From Helianthus annuus (lineage: Eukaryota; Streptophyta; Magnoliopsida; Asterales; Asteraceae), in contig NC_035435.2 of assembly GCF_002127325.2 (NCBI RefSeq), positions 14,081,893 through 14,145,892 of the forward strand: a DNA stretch of 64,000 nucleotides, in the 5' to 3' direction. Under the pieces are notes generated by a model. It was not told the DNA's origin and searched no databases. It saw nothing but the letters and a program-made list of their open reading frames with translations. This document shows positions 1-11,900 of this stretch, one piece after another (within the stretch, counting starts at the first letter, position 1; each line of letters begins with the position of its first letter). The translations under genes and the position numbers were made by a program.

Positions 1-379
1 ACAATTATCAGAAAAGAAAGCAACCGAGAAATATCGGCGAACAACTGGATCTGAGCAACACGCTTGAAATTTTAGCCAATATTGCCACCGCCAAGACAGT
101 CACAAAATGAGCATATTGCGACCACCAGGACGGTTGCAAACTAAGCAGTCAAAATGCGGTCGCAATTCCCATGAAGTTGACCATATTTTAGAATTATTTT
201 GACTGTTTTTGACAGGAAATAATTGGTTGCAACATTTGCCACGTTTTTATGACTTTATCATAGTCAATCGCTAATGTTGCTACCACTTAGAGATTAGTCG
301 GAAAAAAGTCACCATTTTTTCGGTCGCAAATTTCGATAGCAATTGCTTAGTTTTCTAGTAAATAAAGACTAGTGAGCAA
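1..379. other. Unclassified sequence, no gene
   Basis: No reading frame, RNA gene or LTR is recognisable. The stretch repeats short GGTCGCAA/TTGCGACC-like words, as subterminal regions of some plant DNA transposons do, but no terminal repeat is visible. It ends where the family-A LTR begins with TGTTGGG. Confidence 0.4.
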
Positions 380-1098
380 TGTTGGGATTGAACCCTATCA
401 GAGGAACATATAATTAAAGCCAAAACTGGATCAGAGCAGTGGATCCGAAATAAGCAGATGTTATGTATACAAGACTTTCCCCTTGAAAGTGTTTCTAACA
501 ACTGATGACCTCCAATCCGCTGATCATTACAACTGCTGATCTACAACTGCTGATCAAGTCAAAGACTGATGAAGACTAAAGCCCTGCTGATCAATCTACT
601 ACTATCGGACAAGCACTTCTGAAGTTCTCAAGTATTGCTAAACTCACAATAGTGGAAGGATATAGCAGTAGTTTAGTTTGTTTTATGTAATGTATTGTAA
701 TCAGCTATTTGACAACAGTGCTTGTACTAGATCAGTGGTTGTAGTCTGTTAGGTTGTTAAGTGTTGCTTTCATGGTGACGTCAGTGGTTTAATGTACACT
801 ATAAATAGAACAGTTTGCTCTGTTCTATTCAAGGAGTTTTCTCCTTCAATTCTATCATCTTGTACAATCAACCATGGAGCTCTAGCTGAGGGGGAGTTTT
901 AGTATGTAAGCATGTATGTAATCTTTTGATTATAATCTTTCGACACTAATTAGATTCACATGTTTATGAAAATTATTGTTCCTTTGATTATGTTTAAAAA
1001 GTTTGTTTTATTTCCGCTGCATTAGATCTCTGCTTTACATTCATTCATTGTTTAAATATTACAAACAAACACAATCAATCAAAACTCAGATCCTAAAA
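380..1098 (+). repeat. 5' LTR of family-A copy 1
   Basis: It starts TGTTGGGATTG and ends CCTAAAA, where the minus-strand copy ends CCTAACA, so the terminal CA has decayed. It is homologous to the LTRs at 51669-52328 and 58371-58692. A TATA box (CTATAAATAG) lies at 799-808. Short direct repeats of the type ACTGCTGATC occur at about 515-600. Confidence 0.8.
799..808 (+). promoter_or_regulatory. TATA box in family-A LTR
   Basis: CTATAAATAG lies about 300 bp before the LTR end, the usual place for the U3/R promoter. The minus-strand copy has the equivalent CCTATAAATGG at 51837-51848. Confidence 0.6.
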
Positions 1099-1100
1099 AT

Positions 1101-1112
1101 TGCTATTAGAGC
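1101..1112 (+). other. Degenerate primer binding site
   Basis: TGCTATTAGAGC differs at two positions from TGGTATCAGAGC, the plant retroelement site that pairs with initiator tRNA-Met. The intact version is at the same place in the other copy (58357-58368, minus). Confidence 0.7.
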
Positions 1113-3414
1113 TTGGACAGTCAAATGCGATCTAACAATCAATTTGACATAACAGTTCAGCTCAAAACTTATTGATACTAAGGTTTGTCGTATTTGTTGA
1201 AAAACAAAAGTAAAGGATTATCACGTTTAAAGTTGGTTATTCGAAAAACTTTTGTAAAACAACCAACATGATACCTATCACATAGAATTCACATAACACT
1301 GATAATCTGATATATACCACCGATGAGTGTTAAAGTTGGTAAAATTTAATAGTCTCGGATTGGATATAGTCCTTCATAGATATATCTATGAGTGTTTGTG
1401 ATGAAAACTATGTTTGGTTCCATGATTGACTGCTGCTAAGGGTTTATCTCATGTTATTAAAGACCGATATTCAGAAAAATGGCATTTACGTCATCGGTAA
1501 CATATGAGAGATGAACTAAACATTAGGAACAAAATCTTATATGTGAACAACAATCATGAAAAACCTTCAAAAATTGAAAACAAAATTGTTTAAAAAACTA
1601 AGATGAAAATGAGTAGTCTCAAAAATATGCATCAAATATAACCATGGATCAACTCAAAACTATGATAACGAAATATCAGTGTTGAAAAGAGGTTGAAACT
1701 TAGCCCAAATCTCTTGTGAGAAAAAGGGGTGAAGTCCCACAAAGGTTATATGCTTGATGCTTGGAAAACCAGATCATGTGTAATGTGAAAATTTGGCATA
1801 AGCATGTGCAAAAATGTCCAAACCTCTCAAAACATTACTGAAAATGATTCTGGATAAAGTATTCTTTCCTTAAAACATTTCTAGTGAATGTTACAACATT
1901 TATTAATGGAAAGGGTAAATAAGGAAAGAAGAAAAATCAAAGAAACTCAAAAGTGTATTTATCTCAAAACTTTTGAATTCAAAAGAAAAGAGTATAAATC
2001 CAAAACACTGAAGAGTCCACAGGAGATCTACATACTTGGTCAAACATTTGTCATTCATCATCCATATACAATTACTGTATCAGGGAGTTGAGGTAACAAA
2101 GGTATCACCAGGTTGATTATTAATAAAAAAAAGAAGGTTTAGGCCAAAATTTTCAGAAATCCTTCACAAGGTAATAAAATTCACAAAGAACTTTCAAAAC
2201 CTTTGTGAACAGGCAACCTCACAGTTACAAGTTACAATCATCTGACAAGGAAATTGTATCAAACAGTGGTTATGAAACTTTGATTTAAACCACTGACCAT
2301 TTTCCTTAACTTGAAAATGAAGTGATTGACCTTGAAAATACACCAGATCCAATTGATGTTGTTTTCAGAAAATCTTTACTTATTTTTCTTGTAAAGTTTT
2401 TCAAATAAAACAAGATATATTATGTTTTTAAGAATGATGTATTTTGTATTTTTACTTGTTTTAGATGGTAAAAATCCAAATACCTGGCAGGATCTAAAAC
2501 TCTTTTATTTTTGCCTAGGGTAATATATTCCTTGAAAATGGATCAAAAGGAGATGGTGTTAAAATCTGGATCATTTCATTCATAGACTTAAGTCTAAATT
2601 AGTAACAAGAGATGATTGTTAACAAGTTTCAAATGTTTGGCTGCATATGTTTTACTCTAAATTCTCAAATGTTTAGAAAACAAAATAGGTAGTCAAAGTA
2701 GAATGGTAAAATCATTTGGGATACTCAATCACTGCCAAACTCTATTGAATGTTTAAAACATTAAGTAGATGTGTGATAAAACCTTAAATGCAAAAACCTG
2801 TGAATTCTCTGCATTAAAAATTCCTGTAAACCCTGCTATTCTGATAAATTCTGATAAACCTGCATTTAAAATATGCTTGTCAAGTATTTGGTTCTGCAGG
2901 TAACTTACAATCACTATCAACAGATGCTGCTGGATATGCTATTGTGGTTTCACAAGTCAAAATCATTTTCTTCATCAGAGCAGCAGATGTACAAAATAGC
3001 TGTTAAAGATCATCCACTGATATGGTGGATCATTAAAGTCAACCTCTGTTTCCTCTTTTCGTTGATAAATACTGTTGTCAAACATCAGTGTTTCTATCCA
3101 CTGATAGTTAAAGTCACCCATTGTTTTCATTTTTCCTTTAAAAATCACAGGTACTGCTCCATTAGTGGTTTCCTAAACAACTGTCATCCATTTCCATCAG
3201 AGGTTGTCACGTGGACAGCGTTTTGACCATCAGATCTTTGTAATCGCTGCCACGTCAGCATTCACTTTTCCTGTCTATAAAACCCTGACAAAAAACCCCA
3301 AACAGGGTTTTTACTGTCGAATCGAATTCAAAATTCCTTTCTAAAACAGTTTTCCCCAAATATTTTCACAACCCTCATCATTCTCATTTCATCTTCTTCA
3401 TCTCTGATTTAATC
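1113..3414 (+). other. Non-coding leader of family-A element
   Basis: About 2.3 kb lie between the PBS and the gag-like start codon, with only short frames and no recognised domain. The corresponding 2.07 kb leader of the other copy is at 56290-58356. The CATCAGTGG/CCACTGATG word is frequent toward the 3' half. Confidence 0.6.
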
Positions 3415-4999
3415 ATGGTGAAACAATCCAGTAAAACCAAACAAAAGGACTCAACCACGATTGAGATTCCATTCAAATTTTCACACAATTACTTGGGCAT
3501 ATTTGACAAACCTAGTGAAACTTCAACCTTTGATTCCATCATCGACACACTTTCATCCACAAAGTACAAAACTTTGCTTACCTACGATGCAACCGTCTAC
3601 CTTGCTACTCAAAGGGAATTTTGGAAAAATGCAACTCTTGAAACGGTGGATAAAAAGGTTGTAGCTATAAATTCCTCAATAAAGGGAGTTTTTGAACTCA
3701 ACGATATTCAAGGTATGCTATTTTGATGATTTTGAACTCAACGATATTCAAGGCAAAAATTCTTTTCCAAATACAGAGTATCAAAATGATTTTCAAGAAA
3801 GAGGTTATGAGGAGCAAATGAAGAAAGATACTCTGCAGAAAGGCAGCTTTCCTCCTGCCATGAGATTTTTCTTTCACACTCTTCTTATGTGTGTATCTAA
3901 TAAAACCACGGGATTCAATGAAATTCCATTAAAAAATCAGTACTTCGGGTATGCAATTTTGCAAGGCGAAGAATTTTAATTACAACCAAGAAATTTTTAA
4001 TGACATGGTAAAAAATGTTGATAAAAAGGCCTTCTTATTATTTCCTAGATTTTTGAGTTATTATTTTAAGAAAAAGTTTCAGAAGATAATGCCAATGTGC
4101 TCATACAGGGTGCTCCTATTCAAATAAACAGTTTAACTGTAGAAACATTCACAAGGATGTTAAAACCTTCCAAAACACAAGCAGATGTACTTGAGCAGAC
4201 TTTAGCAGCTACCACTGCTCCTCAGGTATCTGCTGTTGAGCCCACTGTTCCAGGTGATCATAGTAGCACAACCACTGCTATGAAACCTACACCTGCCATT
4301 ACCAAAAAGCCCAAAAATAAATCATCTAAAAAAAACCCAAATCAAAGGTAACTCTGGAAGATGAGATCCCAGAGCCACTGACAGTGACAACACAAATGTC
4401 ACCAACAACCACTGCTGCTACTTCCTCACAGCAGATGGAAGAAAGATCTCCACCCTTGCCTCAAACTCCTCCTGCATCTTCACAAAAAGATCAGGTTGTA
4501 AACATAGGGACACCAAATTATGATGCTCTGGAATCACTTGATTCCATCATCCACATCCCACTTCCCGGGGCAAATTCTCTTTCCACCCCTATCCTCACCT
4601 CACAAATTCCACCATCAATAAAACCTTTGTTGGAAGCAGTTGATATTGCCAAGACATAAATCAGTTCTTCTCAATCACCTGTTAATGAGAATATACATCA
4701 ACAAGTGACTGAGTCTGGTGTTTCTATCACTGTTAACCCACCAACAACAAATGAGGAGGCTACACTGACGGAATTACCTGAAATTCCAGTCAGTAGTTCA
4801 AGTGGAGCAGCAACTACAAATGTTGGATCAACAGATCTACATTTGGCCAGTTGTTTCATTAATTGGACTCCCTTAAAGGTAATTCCTTCCATAGCACCTC
4901 TGATATCCACCAGTGAGTTTGTTATGACCATTGGTACCATCAAAAGGTTAGCAAGTGTTGAAGGAAGAAGACCCCAGTACCAAGAACAAGGGGCATCGA
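3415..4999 (+). pseudogene. Gag-like protein gene of family A, broken and truncated
   Basis: This encodes the N-terminal part of the family-A protein. The reading frame starts at ATG 3415 and can be followed through 3415-3726, 3692-3979, 4097-4351, 4384-4659 and 4705-4997 by similarity to 55218-56289 on the minus strand. Landmarks are a motif around FDSIIDTLSSTKYKTLL, then QREFWKNATLE, a hydrophobic FFFHTLLMCVSNKTT stretch, and a long Pro/Thr/Ser/Gln-rich linker. A tandem duplication of about 23 bp (3690-3713 and 3730-3753) adds a stop just after the first frame, and the following frames are shifted. The section corresponding to KVQISPQSISE in the other copy is deleted. No zinc knuckle, protease or RT is present. 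Its role is inferred to be capsid-like from position only. Confidence 0.65.
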
Positions 5000-6810
5000 T
5001 GCATTTGCGCGCATAACTTACATTCTGAATACATCCGGACATCCAATATGTAATCATCAAAATATTTTATTTTAGTGGTTGGCATGATAAAACTTCATTC
5101 GTTTCGCAATTTGGATCGTTTTCGCGTCCGTTACGAATTCCGTCGTAATTAACCGAACAACACAATCGTACGGCCAAACGAACTGACATCCGACATATTT
5201 TTTAGCGTATTTCAAGTTCCCTATACTTTAACTTCATTTTAGAGCCTTAAAATGGGGTTAACAGGGCTTAAACGTGTCAAAACGCATCAAAAATCAAGTT
5301 CGGAGACTCAGGGGCCTGTTATGCCAAATTTCAAAACTTGCTGGTCTGCATAAAACATGTGGACCATAAGGGGACTTGCATACGGTCCGTAAGCAGTCCC
5401 CAGTTCAACAGAATTCATTTTCCAGATATTGCTAGCTGTTCCAGCTGTTTTGGTCACTTCCAAATGGTTTTCTTTGTAATCTATGGGCTATTTTGAGTGC
5501 CCATGGTTTCACAAATCTGGGGGTGCATGCGTACGGTTGAGATCGAAGCACGTTTTTCAAGAAACGATCCTAACGGTCTTGGTTTTCCTATAAATACCCC
5601 CCACCCTTTTTCACTCAAAACCCACACTTAATCTGATTGCTCTCTAAGTTGAAGTGATTACACTTCATACCTGAGAATAATCGGATCAAACTCCCATTCT
5701 TGGACCTTTTGTAAGTATTCTTTGGTTCTTTTACGCATTTTAAGCGTGAAAGTCAAACTTTGTTTGACTTTCTACATTGACCAGTTTATGGTCAACACGA
5801 AGTTCGTTTGAACTTCATAACGTGAGCGTAATCACGATGGTTATAGTCCCTTGTGACTATACCTACTGATTACCACGTTATTTAGGCATAGTGACGAGAC
5901 GTAGTTTCGGCCAAAATGTGTATTGTTGCGTATTTTGTAACCAAACTACTCTTGGCTATCAAGACCCTTTGTTTTGATACCAAACATGTTTTCAAACTTT
6001 GTTAAACATGTTTTAACATGTTTAGCTCGTCACTTTAGGTTTAGTGCTTATATAGGGTCATAAAGGTAAGCGGTCTAAACAACCGCTTATACTTTCGAAC
6101 CCGACCCGTTTGGTCGATCATTAGGATCCGACCAAACATATTTTGGTGACCATAGTTGTATAAGGAATAACCTTCCGAGGTTATACCTTATGGTCACTAC
6201 GCTTAGTTAGTTGTATGATAGGTAGTTTATATGCCTTAGGAAAATGACCAAAATGCCCTTTTTGCGCATAAATTCATTTTAAGCATATGTAACCTAAATT
6301 TTGATATCTAAATTGATTAGGCAACAATATTAAACATGTTAAGGCATATATTATTTGTCATAGGACTAGTTTGGCGGTCCGAACGCATTTTACACGAACG
6401 ACGCGTTAAAGTAGGATACGCTACCTAAACGAGTCATAATGGGTCGAAAGCACTTAGGTTTGTTTTCATTTTAGAATGTAGGCTTTGTTAAACCATATTA
6501 CATGAGTTCCTATACTCATTTGGTTTACGAAACCTCATTCTATCCAATCTTCCGATTTAGGTCCGTTTATTTACATAGTTACCTATATTAGGTGCCGTTT
6601 GATTCCGTGATTCCTCTAGCTTTGCTTGGTTGTTATTCAAAACTTCTAAGCACCCTCAAGTGAGTACATAGACCCCTCTTTTACTGTTTTTGAAACGTTT
6701 TGGGGTGAAACACATGTGCCTACTTGTTACTTTCATGCTTTCCATGTTTTCACATCATATGCTTGTTATGTCCATTAGTACACTTATAGTACATGATTTC
6801 ATTGTGTTTT

Positions 6811-7085
6811 TGCTATGTATGTCCATTTGTTGCATACTTAGTACATCATTTTACATTACATTTTATGCTATGTATTTCCATTTAGTGCATACTTAGTACA
6901 TCGTTTTACATTACATTTTATGCCATGTATGTCCATCTAGTGCATACTTAGTACATTGTTTTACATTACAATTTACGCTATGTATGTCCATTTAGTGCAT
7001 ACTTAGTGCATCGTTTTAAATCACGTCACATGCTATGTATGTTCATTTGTTGCATACTTAGTACATTTGTTTTACATCACATGAT
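6811..7085 (+). repeat. 55-bp tandem repeats inside LTR B, about 5 copies
   Basis: Units starting TGCTATGTATGTCCA begin at 6811, 6866, 6921, 6976 and 7031, a constant 55-bp period. Each carries GCATACTTAGTACAT. A diverged version is in the reverse-oriented LTR at about 31225-31470. Confidence 0.85.
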
Positions 7086-7651
7086 TACATTTTAGTATGA
7101 CATTTGGTTTGTTTAAATGGGACAAAAATACATTCATTAACATTGATCACGCCGTTCGTTAGTAGGTAGTGGTACCATAGGAATTGACATCTCCCATTCC
7201 TGACATCCTAGGTATGTTTGGTTGGAAGGAATGACCGAATTCGATAAACATAACTCAGATAAACCATTAATTTGTTTAAGGGTTTATCGCCACAGTCTCA
7301 AGGCTTGAATGTATGCATTTTCATAATACCGCATATATGTTTGTATCAGTATAGCATGCATTTCCACAAAACATAACTTTGATTTAAACCATGTTTTACT
7401 TCAATACCTTATTCTGTGCATTTTTTTTACCTATGGTTTAGTTGATATATTTCACTTGCCATACATGATATTTGTTTACACATTACATGATTTACATTTT
7501 GACATAAACATTTTGACATGGTTTACACAATAACATTTGACAATTAGTTTAAACATAAACATTTTACATTAGTGGTTTGTTTGGGTAAGTGATTTAAGTA
7601 ACGAGGCGTTGTAATAAGATACAAGCATGGTGGATACGCCGCTGGTACTTC

Positions 7652-7662
7652 CTATATATAAG
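7652..7662 (+). promoter_or_regulatory. TATA box in LTR B
   Basis: CTATATATAAG sits in a block conserved in all LTR copies of this family in the window (complement at 27872-27882, 14122-14132 and 31025-31035), next to GGTGGATACGCCG. Conservation of this block suggests the core promoter. Confidence 0.6.
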
Positions 7663-8261
7663 TGCCTGTATGATATTATATATCGTAGCGTTATTTAAAT
7701 TATTTCAATTTAGACATATAACTTTTTACATAAATAACATATTTTTCACAAGACATTGTTTTACAAAACAGTTGTTTTATACAACTCATTTTTACTTGGT
7801 TATTCATTTATATCATCAAAATAGTTGCATCTTTCTTTTATATCATCTGATTTCTTATCACTTTTCAATGATTTATAAAAGAAAACATTTTACAAGGATC
7901 ATGACTAACTTTTGTTAAACATTTTCTTTAAAATTATTAGTCATGAATCCTAAATCAATAAAACCTATGTATCTCGCGGGCATTTTTATGCTGACGTACC
8001 TATTTTCACATGTGTTTCAGGAAATGATGCATAGGATTGATCAATATACACTTAGGCAGACTCGGGCCTTAGTGACAATAAAAGATGCAAGACTAGTTAA
8101 TTAAGTATATTTCTTTGTTGTTAAGACATTGTAACTCTTATAATTCAATAAAACAAAATTTCAAATTTCCATATGTTGTGAAACAATGATTCTGTTACAA
8201 CACTCCTCGATGTTTCCGCCATGATTTGTTGTTTTACGTGGTCAGGATGTGACGGAAGAGT

Positions 8262-8273
8262 TGGTATCAGAGC
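8262..8273 (+). other. Primer binding site of element B (tRNA-iMet type)
   Basis: TGGTATCAGAGC is an exact match to the common plant site. It lies about 8 bp after the LTR end. Confidence 0.9.
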
Positions 8274-8921
8274 TCATGGTTATAGGGAATTAGGTTATTA
8301 GTAATGTTTTGACCTAATCTATAACCTTCCTAGGACCCTAACAAAAGATTCTTGTGTTTAGATCTTAAAACAATACCGTCACCTATCCTTAGGTGACAAC
8401 CACAATAAGAACATAAATTTCGAATCCGCTTTGAAAACTAATCATCTGTTATAGGATGATTTATTTTAAGATTTTGAACCCTCTAAGTTTTCAAAACGAT
8501 ATTGAAAATAATCACCCACCCTTTCGGATGATTTGTTTTTGGCTTAGTGCCATCCGAATTTTCAAAATCTCATCAAAGTTTGGGTCTAGATAATGTAAAC
8601 ACGTGCAATCTGGAAGGGTGCATGCCTGTATCCAGAGTTTTCTGTCTAAGGCTAGAGTGTTCGTACAAATCCACAAAATCGGACCAGTCACTCTTACCTG
8701 GGAACTCTTGGGATGTGTGTCGACTTATAGGCTAAAGCAGGTCTTCGCGATACATTACATTGACCCATTTACTTTGATTAGTCGATGTGTGTCATTTGTT
8801 TGTTCGAGGTAACAAACGAATGATCACCTTCCCTATGTTTTGTCGATGTTTTCGATACCTCTCTTGTTTATCCAATTGTCAATCTCACTCGTTTCTCATG
8901 TTTCCTTATTCTTTTTAGAAT
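8274..8921 (+). other. Leader between PBS and gag of element B
   Basis: About 650 bp without a convincing reading frame. The frames at 8547-8812 have no recognisable domain and are rejected. Confidence 0.6.
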
Positions 8922-11900
8922 ATGCCACCTAGACGTGATCCAGAATAGGATGCTGCACTCGCAGCCCTTGTCGCTCAGCAAATAGCTGCTGTGATTCCGA
9001 ACCTAATAACTCGGATCAATCAAGCGAACAACAATAACAACAACAATGCTCAGTGTAGTTTCAAAACTTTTAATTCGGCTAAACCACTAAAGTTTTCGGA
9101 GTCTCAAGGAGCAATTGCGCTCCTACAATGGTTCAAGAGTCTGGAATGCACGTTTAGACATGTTCAATGTCCGAATGAGCGAAAGGTTGAGTTTGCATCC
9201 AGTGTTTTTGAGAAGCATGCTCTTACATTGTGGAATGGTGTGATGAGGGATAGGGGTCCCGATGTGGCGATCGCACAAACATGAGAAGAGCTACGGGCTC
9301 TCATGATGAAGGAGTTTTGCCCCCGTCACGAAATAAGGGCTTTGGAACGAGAATTCGATGACTTGAAACAAGATGGGGGAGAACACCGTGCTTACACAGA
9401 TCGTTATAAGGAGCTGAGTTTGTTGTGTCCTACTATGGTTACCCCATTCGAGAAAGCGATTGAGAGGTATATTGATGGTCTGCCTGATTCTGTGCAGGAC
9501 ATTGTAACTAGTAGTAACCCTACCACTGTGCGTCAGGCGATCGAATTTGCTGCAACTCTGACTGAGTCACAAGTCAGGAAAGGTAAACTGACCCGCAAGA
9601 GTGACAAAAAGCAGTCAGCTGACAACGCTCAAGACAAGGGTAAGGGTAAGAAAAAGGGCGAGTCATCGAGAAGATCGAGGAAGCGCAAGGCTTCCCAAAA
9701 TTTTGCTGTTACCAATCAAAACGCTTAGAACCCACCAGCACAACCTCCTGCCAAGAAACCGTATGCTGGTACTGCACCTCACAGGAATCGGTGCAATGGT
9801 CACCATGCGACTCAACAAGTGTGTAAACAGTGCACCACTTGTGGTAAACTTGGCCACACGGCCAACATTTGTCGATTGGGTCAGAATCAAGCTGCTCAGA
9901 ATCCAACACAGGTTCAGGGAAACGCTGCGACATTCACACCTGGTTCATGTTATAATTGCAGAGAGATGGGTCACTTCCGTAACAATTGTCCGAAACTTGC
10001 GAATCCAGATGCCAATGCCAATGCCAATCCCGCTCATGGACGAGCGTACAATTTGAATGCCAACGAGGATTGTGCTGACAACGAGGTTGTTAACGGTACG
10101 TTCCTTGTAAACCATCAACCTGCATCTGTTCTTTTCGATTTTGGTGCTGACAGAAGTTTTGTATCGTTATCTTATGAACCTTTACTTGCGATACCTAGAA
10201 CTAAACTGAGGAAACCCTTATCTGTCGAAGTTGCTACTGGTAAACCTCTTGTACTCTACTCTGTTATTCGCGATTGTCAATTGAACCTCGATAACCATCT
10301 TTTTCCTATTGACCTCACACCGATGCAACTGGGAAGTTTCGATATTATCGTAGGAATGAATTGGTTGACTAAACATAACGCTGAGGTGATTTGTTTTGAT
10401 AAGATTGTTCGTATTCCTCTTTTTTCTGGTGAAGTTCTAGAGGTTCGTGGCGAGAAACCATCGGGAGGTTTGAAACTTATATCGTGTACGAAAGCTCAAA
10501 GACGCCTACGAAAAGGCCACAAATTCTTTCTGACACATGTCACAGAGGAGAAAGGCAAGAGCAAGTGTATTCAAGACATTCTGATTGTTCGAGATTATCC
10601 AGAGGTGTTTCCTGATGAAGTGCCTGGTTTGCCTCCAGTTCGTCTAGTCAAATTTCATATTGATCTTGTACCCAATGCCAACCCGATTGCTAAAGAACCT
10701 TATCCTCTTGCACCGTCTGAGATGCCAGAGTTATCGAAACAGCTTCAAGAGTTATCTGACAAAGGATTCATCTGACCGAGTTATTCACCTTGGGGAGCTC
10801 CAGTCCTGTTTGTGAAAAAGAAAGATGGATCTTTTCGTATGTGTATCGATTATCGTGAGCTTAATAAGCTTACCATCAAGAATCTATATCCCCTACCACG
10901 AATTGATGATCTCTTTTATCAGCTGCAAGGTGCTACATGTTTTTCCAAGATCGATCTGTGTTCTGGGTATCATCAGCTTCGTGTACTCGAAGAAGATATT
11001 CCGAAAACTGCTTTCCACACGAGATATGGTCACTACGAGTTCACCGTCATGCCTTTTGGTTTGACGAATGCTCTAGCTGTTTCCATGGATTTAATGAATA
11101 TGGTTTGTAAACCTAATTTAGACAAGTTCATCATTGTGTTCATTCATGACATTCTCATTTATTCGAAGTCTCAAGCTGATCACGAACAACACCTTCGTCT
11201 GACACTGGAACTCCTAAAGAAGGAACAACTTTTTGCTAAATTCTCCAAGTGTGAATTCTTGCTTAAGGAAGTTCAATTTTTGGGCCATATTGTCAACGAG
11301 CAGGGTATTCATGTGGATCCTTCCAAAATAGCTACTATTAAGGATTGGAATACACCTACTACACCTACAGAAGTTCGTTCTTTTCTTGGTCTTGCTGGTT
11401 ACTATCAACGATTCATTTCGAACTTCTCAAAGATCGCGGTTCCACTCACTGCTTTGACTCAGAAGAATAAGCCTTTTGAGTGGGGACCTAAACAAGAGGA
11501 AGCTTTCCAAACTTTGAAATGAAAACTCTATGATGCTCCTGTCTTATCTTTGCCCGAAGGAAACGATGATTTTGTTGTCTATTGTGACGCATCAAACCTA
11601 GGCCTTGGTTGTGTTCTCATGCACCGAGGAAAAGTCATAGCCTATGCATCGAGACAGCTGAAAGTTCACGAGAAAAACTACACCACTCATGATCTTGAGT
11701 TGGGAGCTGTGGTTTTTGCACTCAAAATCTGGAGACACTATCTTTATGGCACAAAATGTGTGATTTTCACAGGCCACAAAAGTCTCCAGCACATTCTCAA
11801 TCAGAAGGAGCTGAACATGAGGCAACGACGCTGGGTTGAGCTGTTGAACAATTACGATTGCGAGATTCGCTACCATCCTGGTAAGGCGAATGTCGTAGCC

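Larger units (their letters stand above)
380..4999 (+). mobile_element. Non-autonomous LTR retrotransposon, family A copy 1 (3'-truncated)
   Basis: The order is 5' LTR, degenerate tRNA-Met primer site, about 2.3 kb non-coding leader, then a broken gag-like gene. The same order, with homologous LTR and protein, occurs on the minus strand at 51669-58692, which defines the family. The copy stops near 4997 in the middle of the gene: the complement of 54660-54690 continues past the GGGGCATC point, whereas here a Ty3/gypsy LTR begins. The rest of the gene and the 3' LTR are absent. No RT, RNase H or integrase is present in either copy, so the family resembles the LARD/TR-GAG class (inference). Confidence 0.75.
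5000..8254 (+). repeat. 5' LTR of element B (about 3.25 kb)
   Basis: The start is set at TGCATTTGCG, the first point homologous to the minus-strand LTR ending near 29893. The end is near GGATGTGAC, before the PBS. It matches 13347-14245 plus 27540-29893 and 29959-31775 in reverse orientation. It includes 55-bp tandem repeats (6811-7085) and a TATA box (7652-7662). The 5' boundary is uncertain by tens of bases. Confidence 0.7.

Noticed and set aside
4698..5060. 120-aa minus-strand frame
   Set aside because: It is the antisense shadow of the family-A gag-like gene and crosses into the element-B LTR.
8547..8812. Two overlapping short frames before gag of element B
   Set aside because: No domain, overlapping in two frames, located in the leader.
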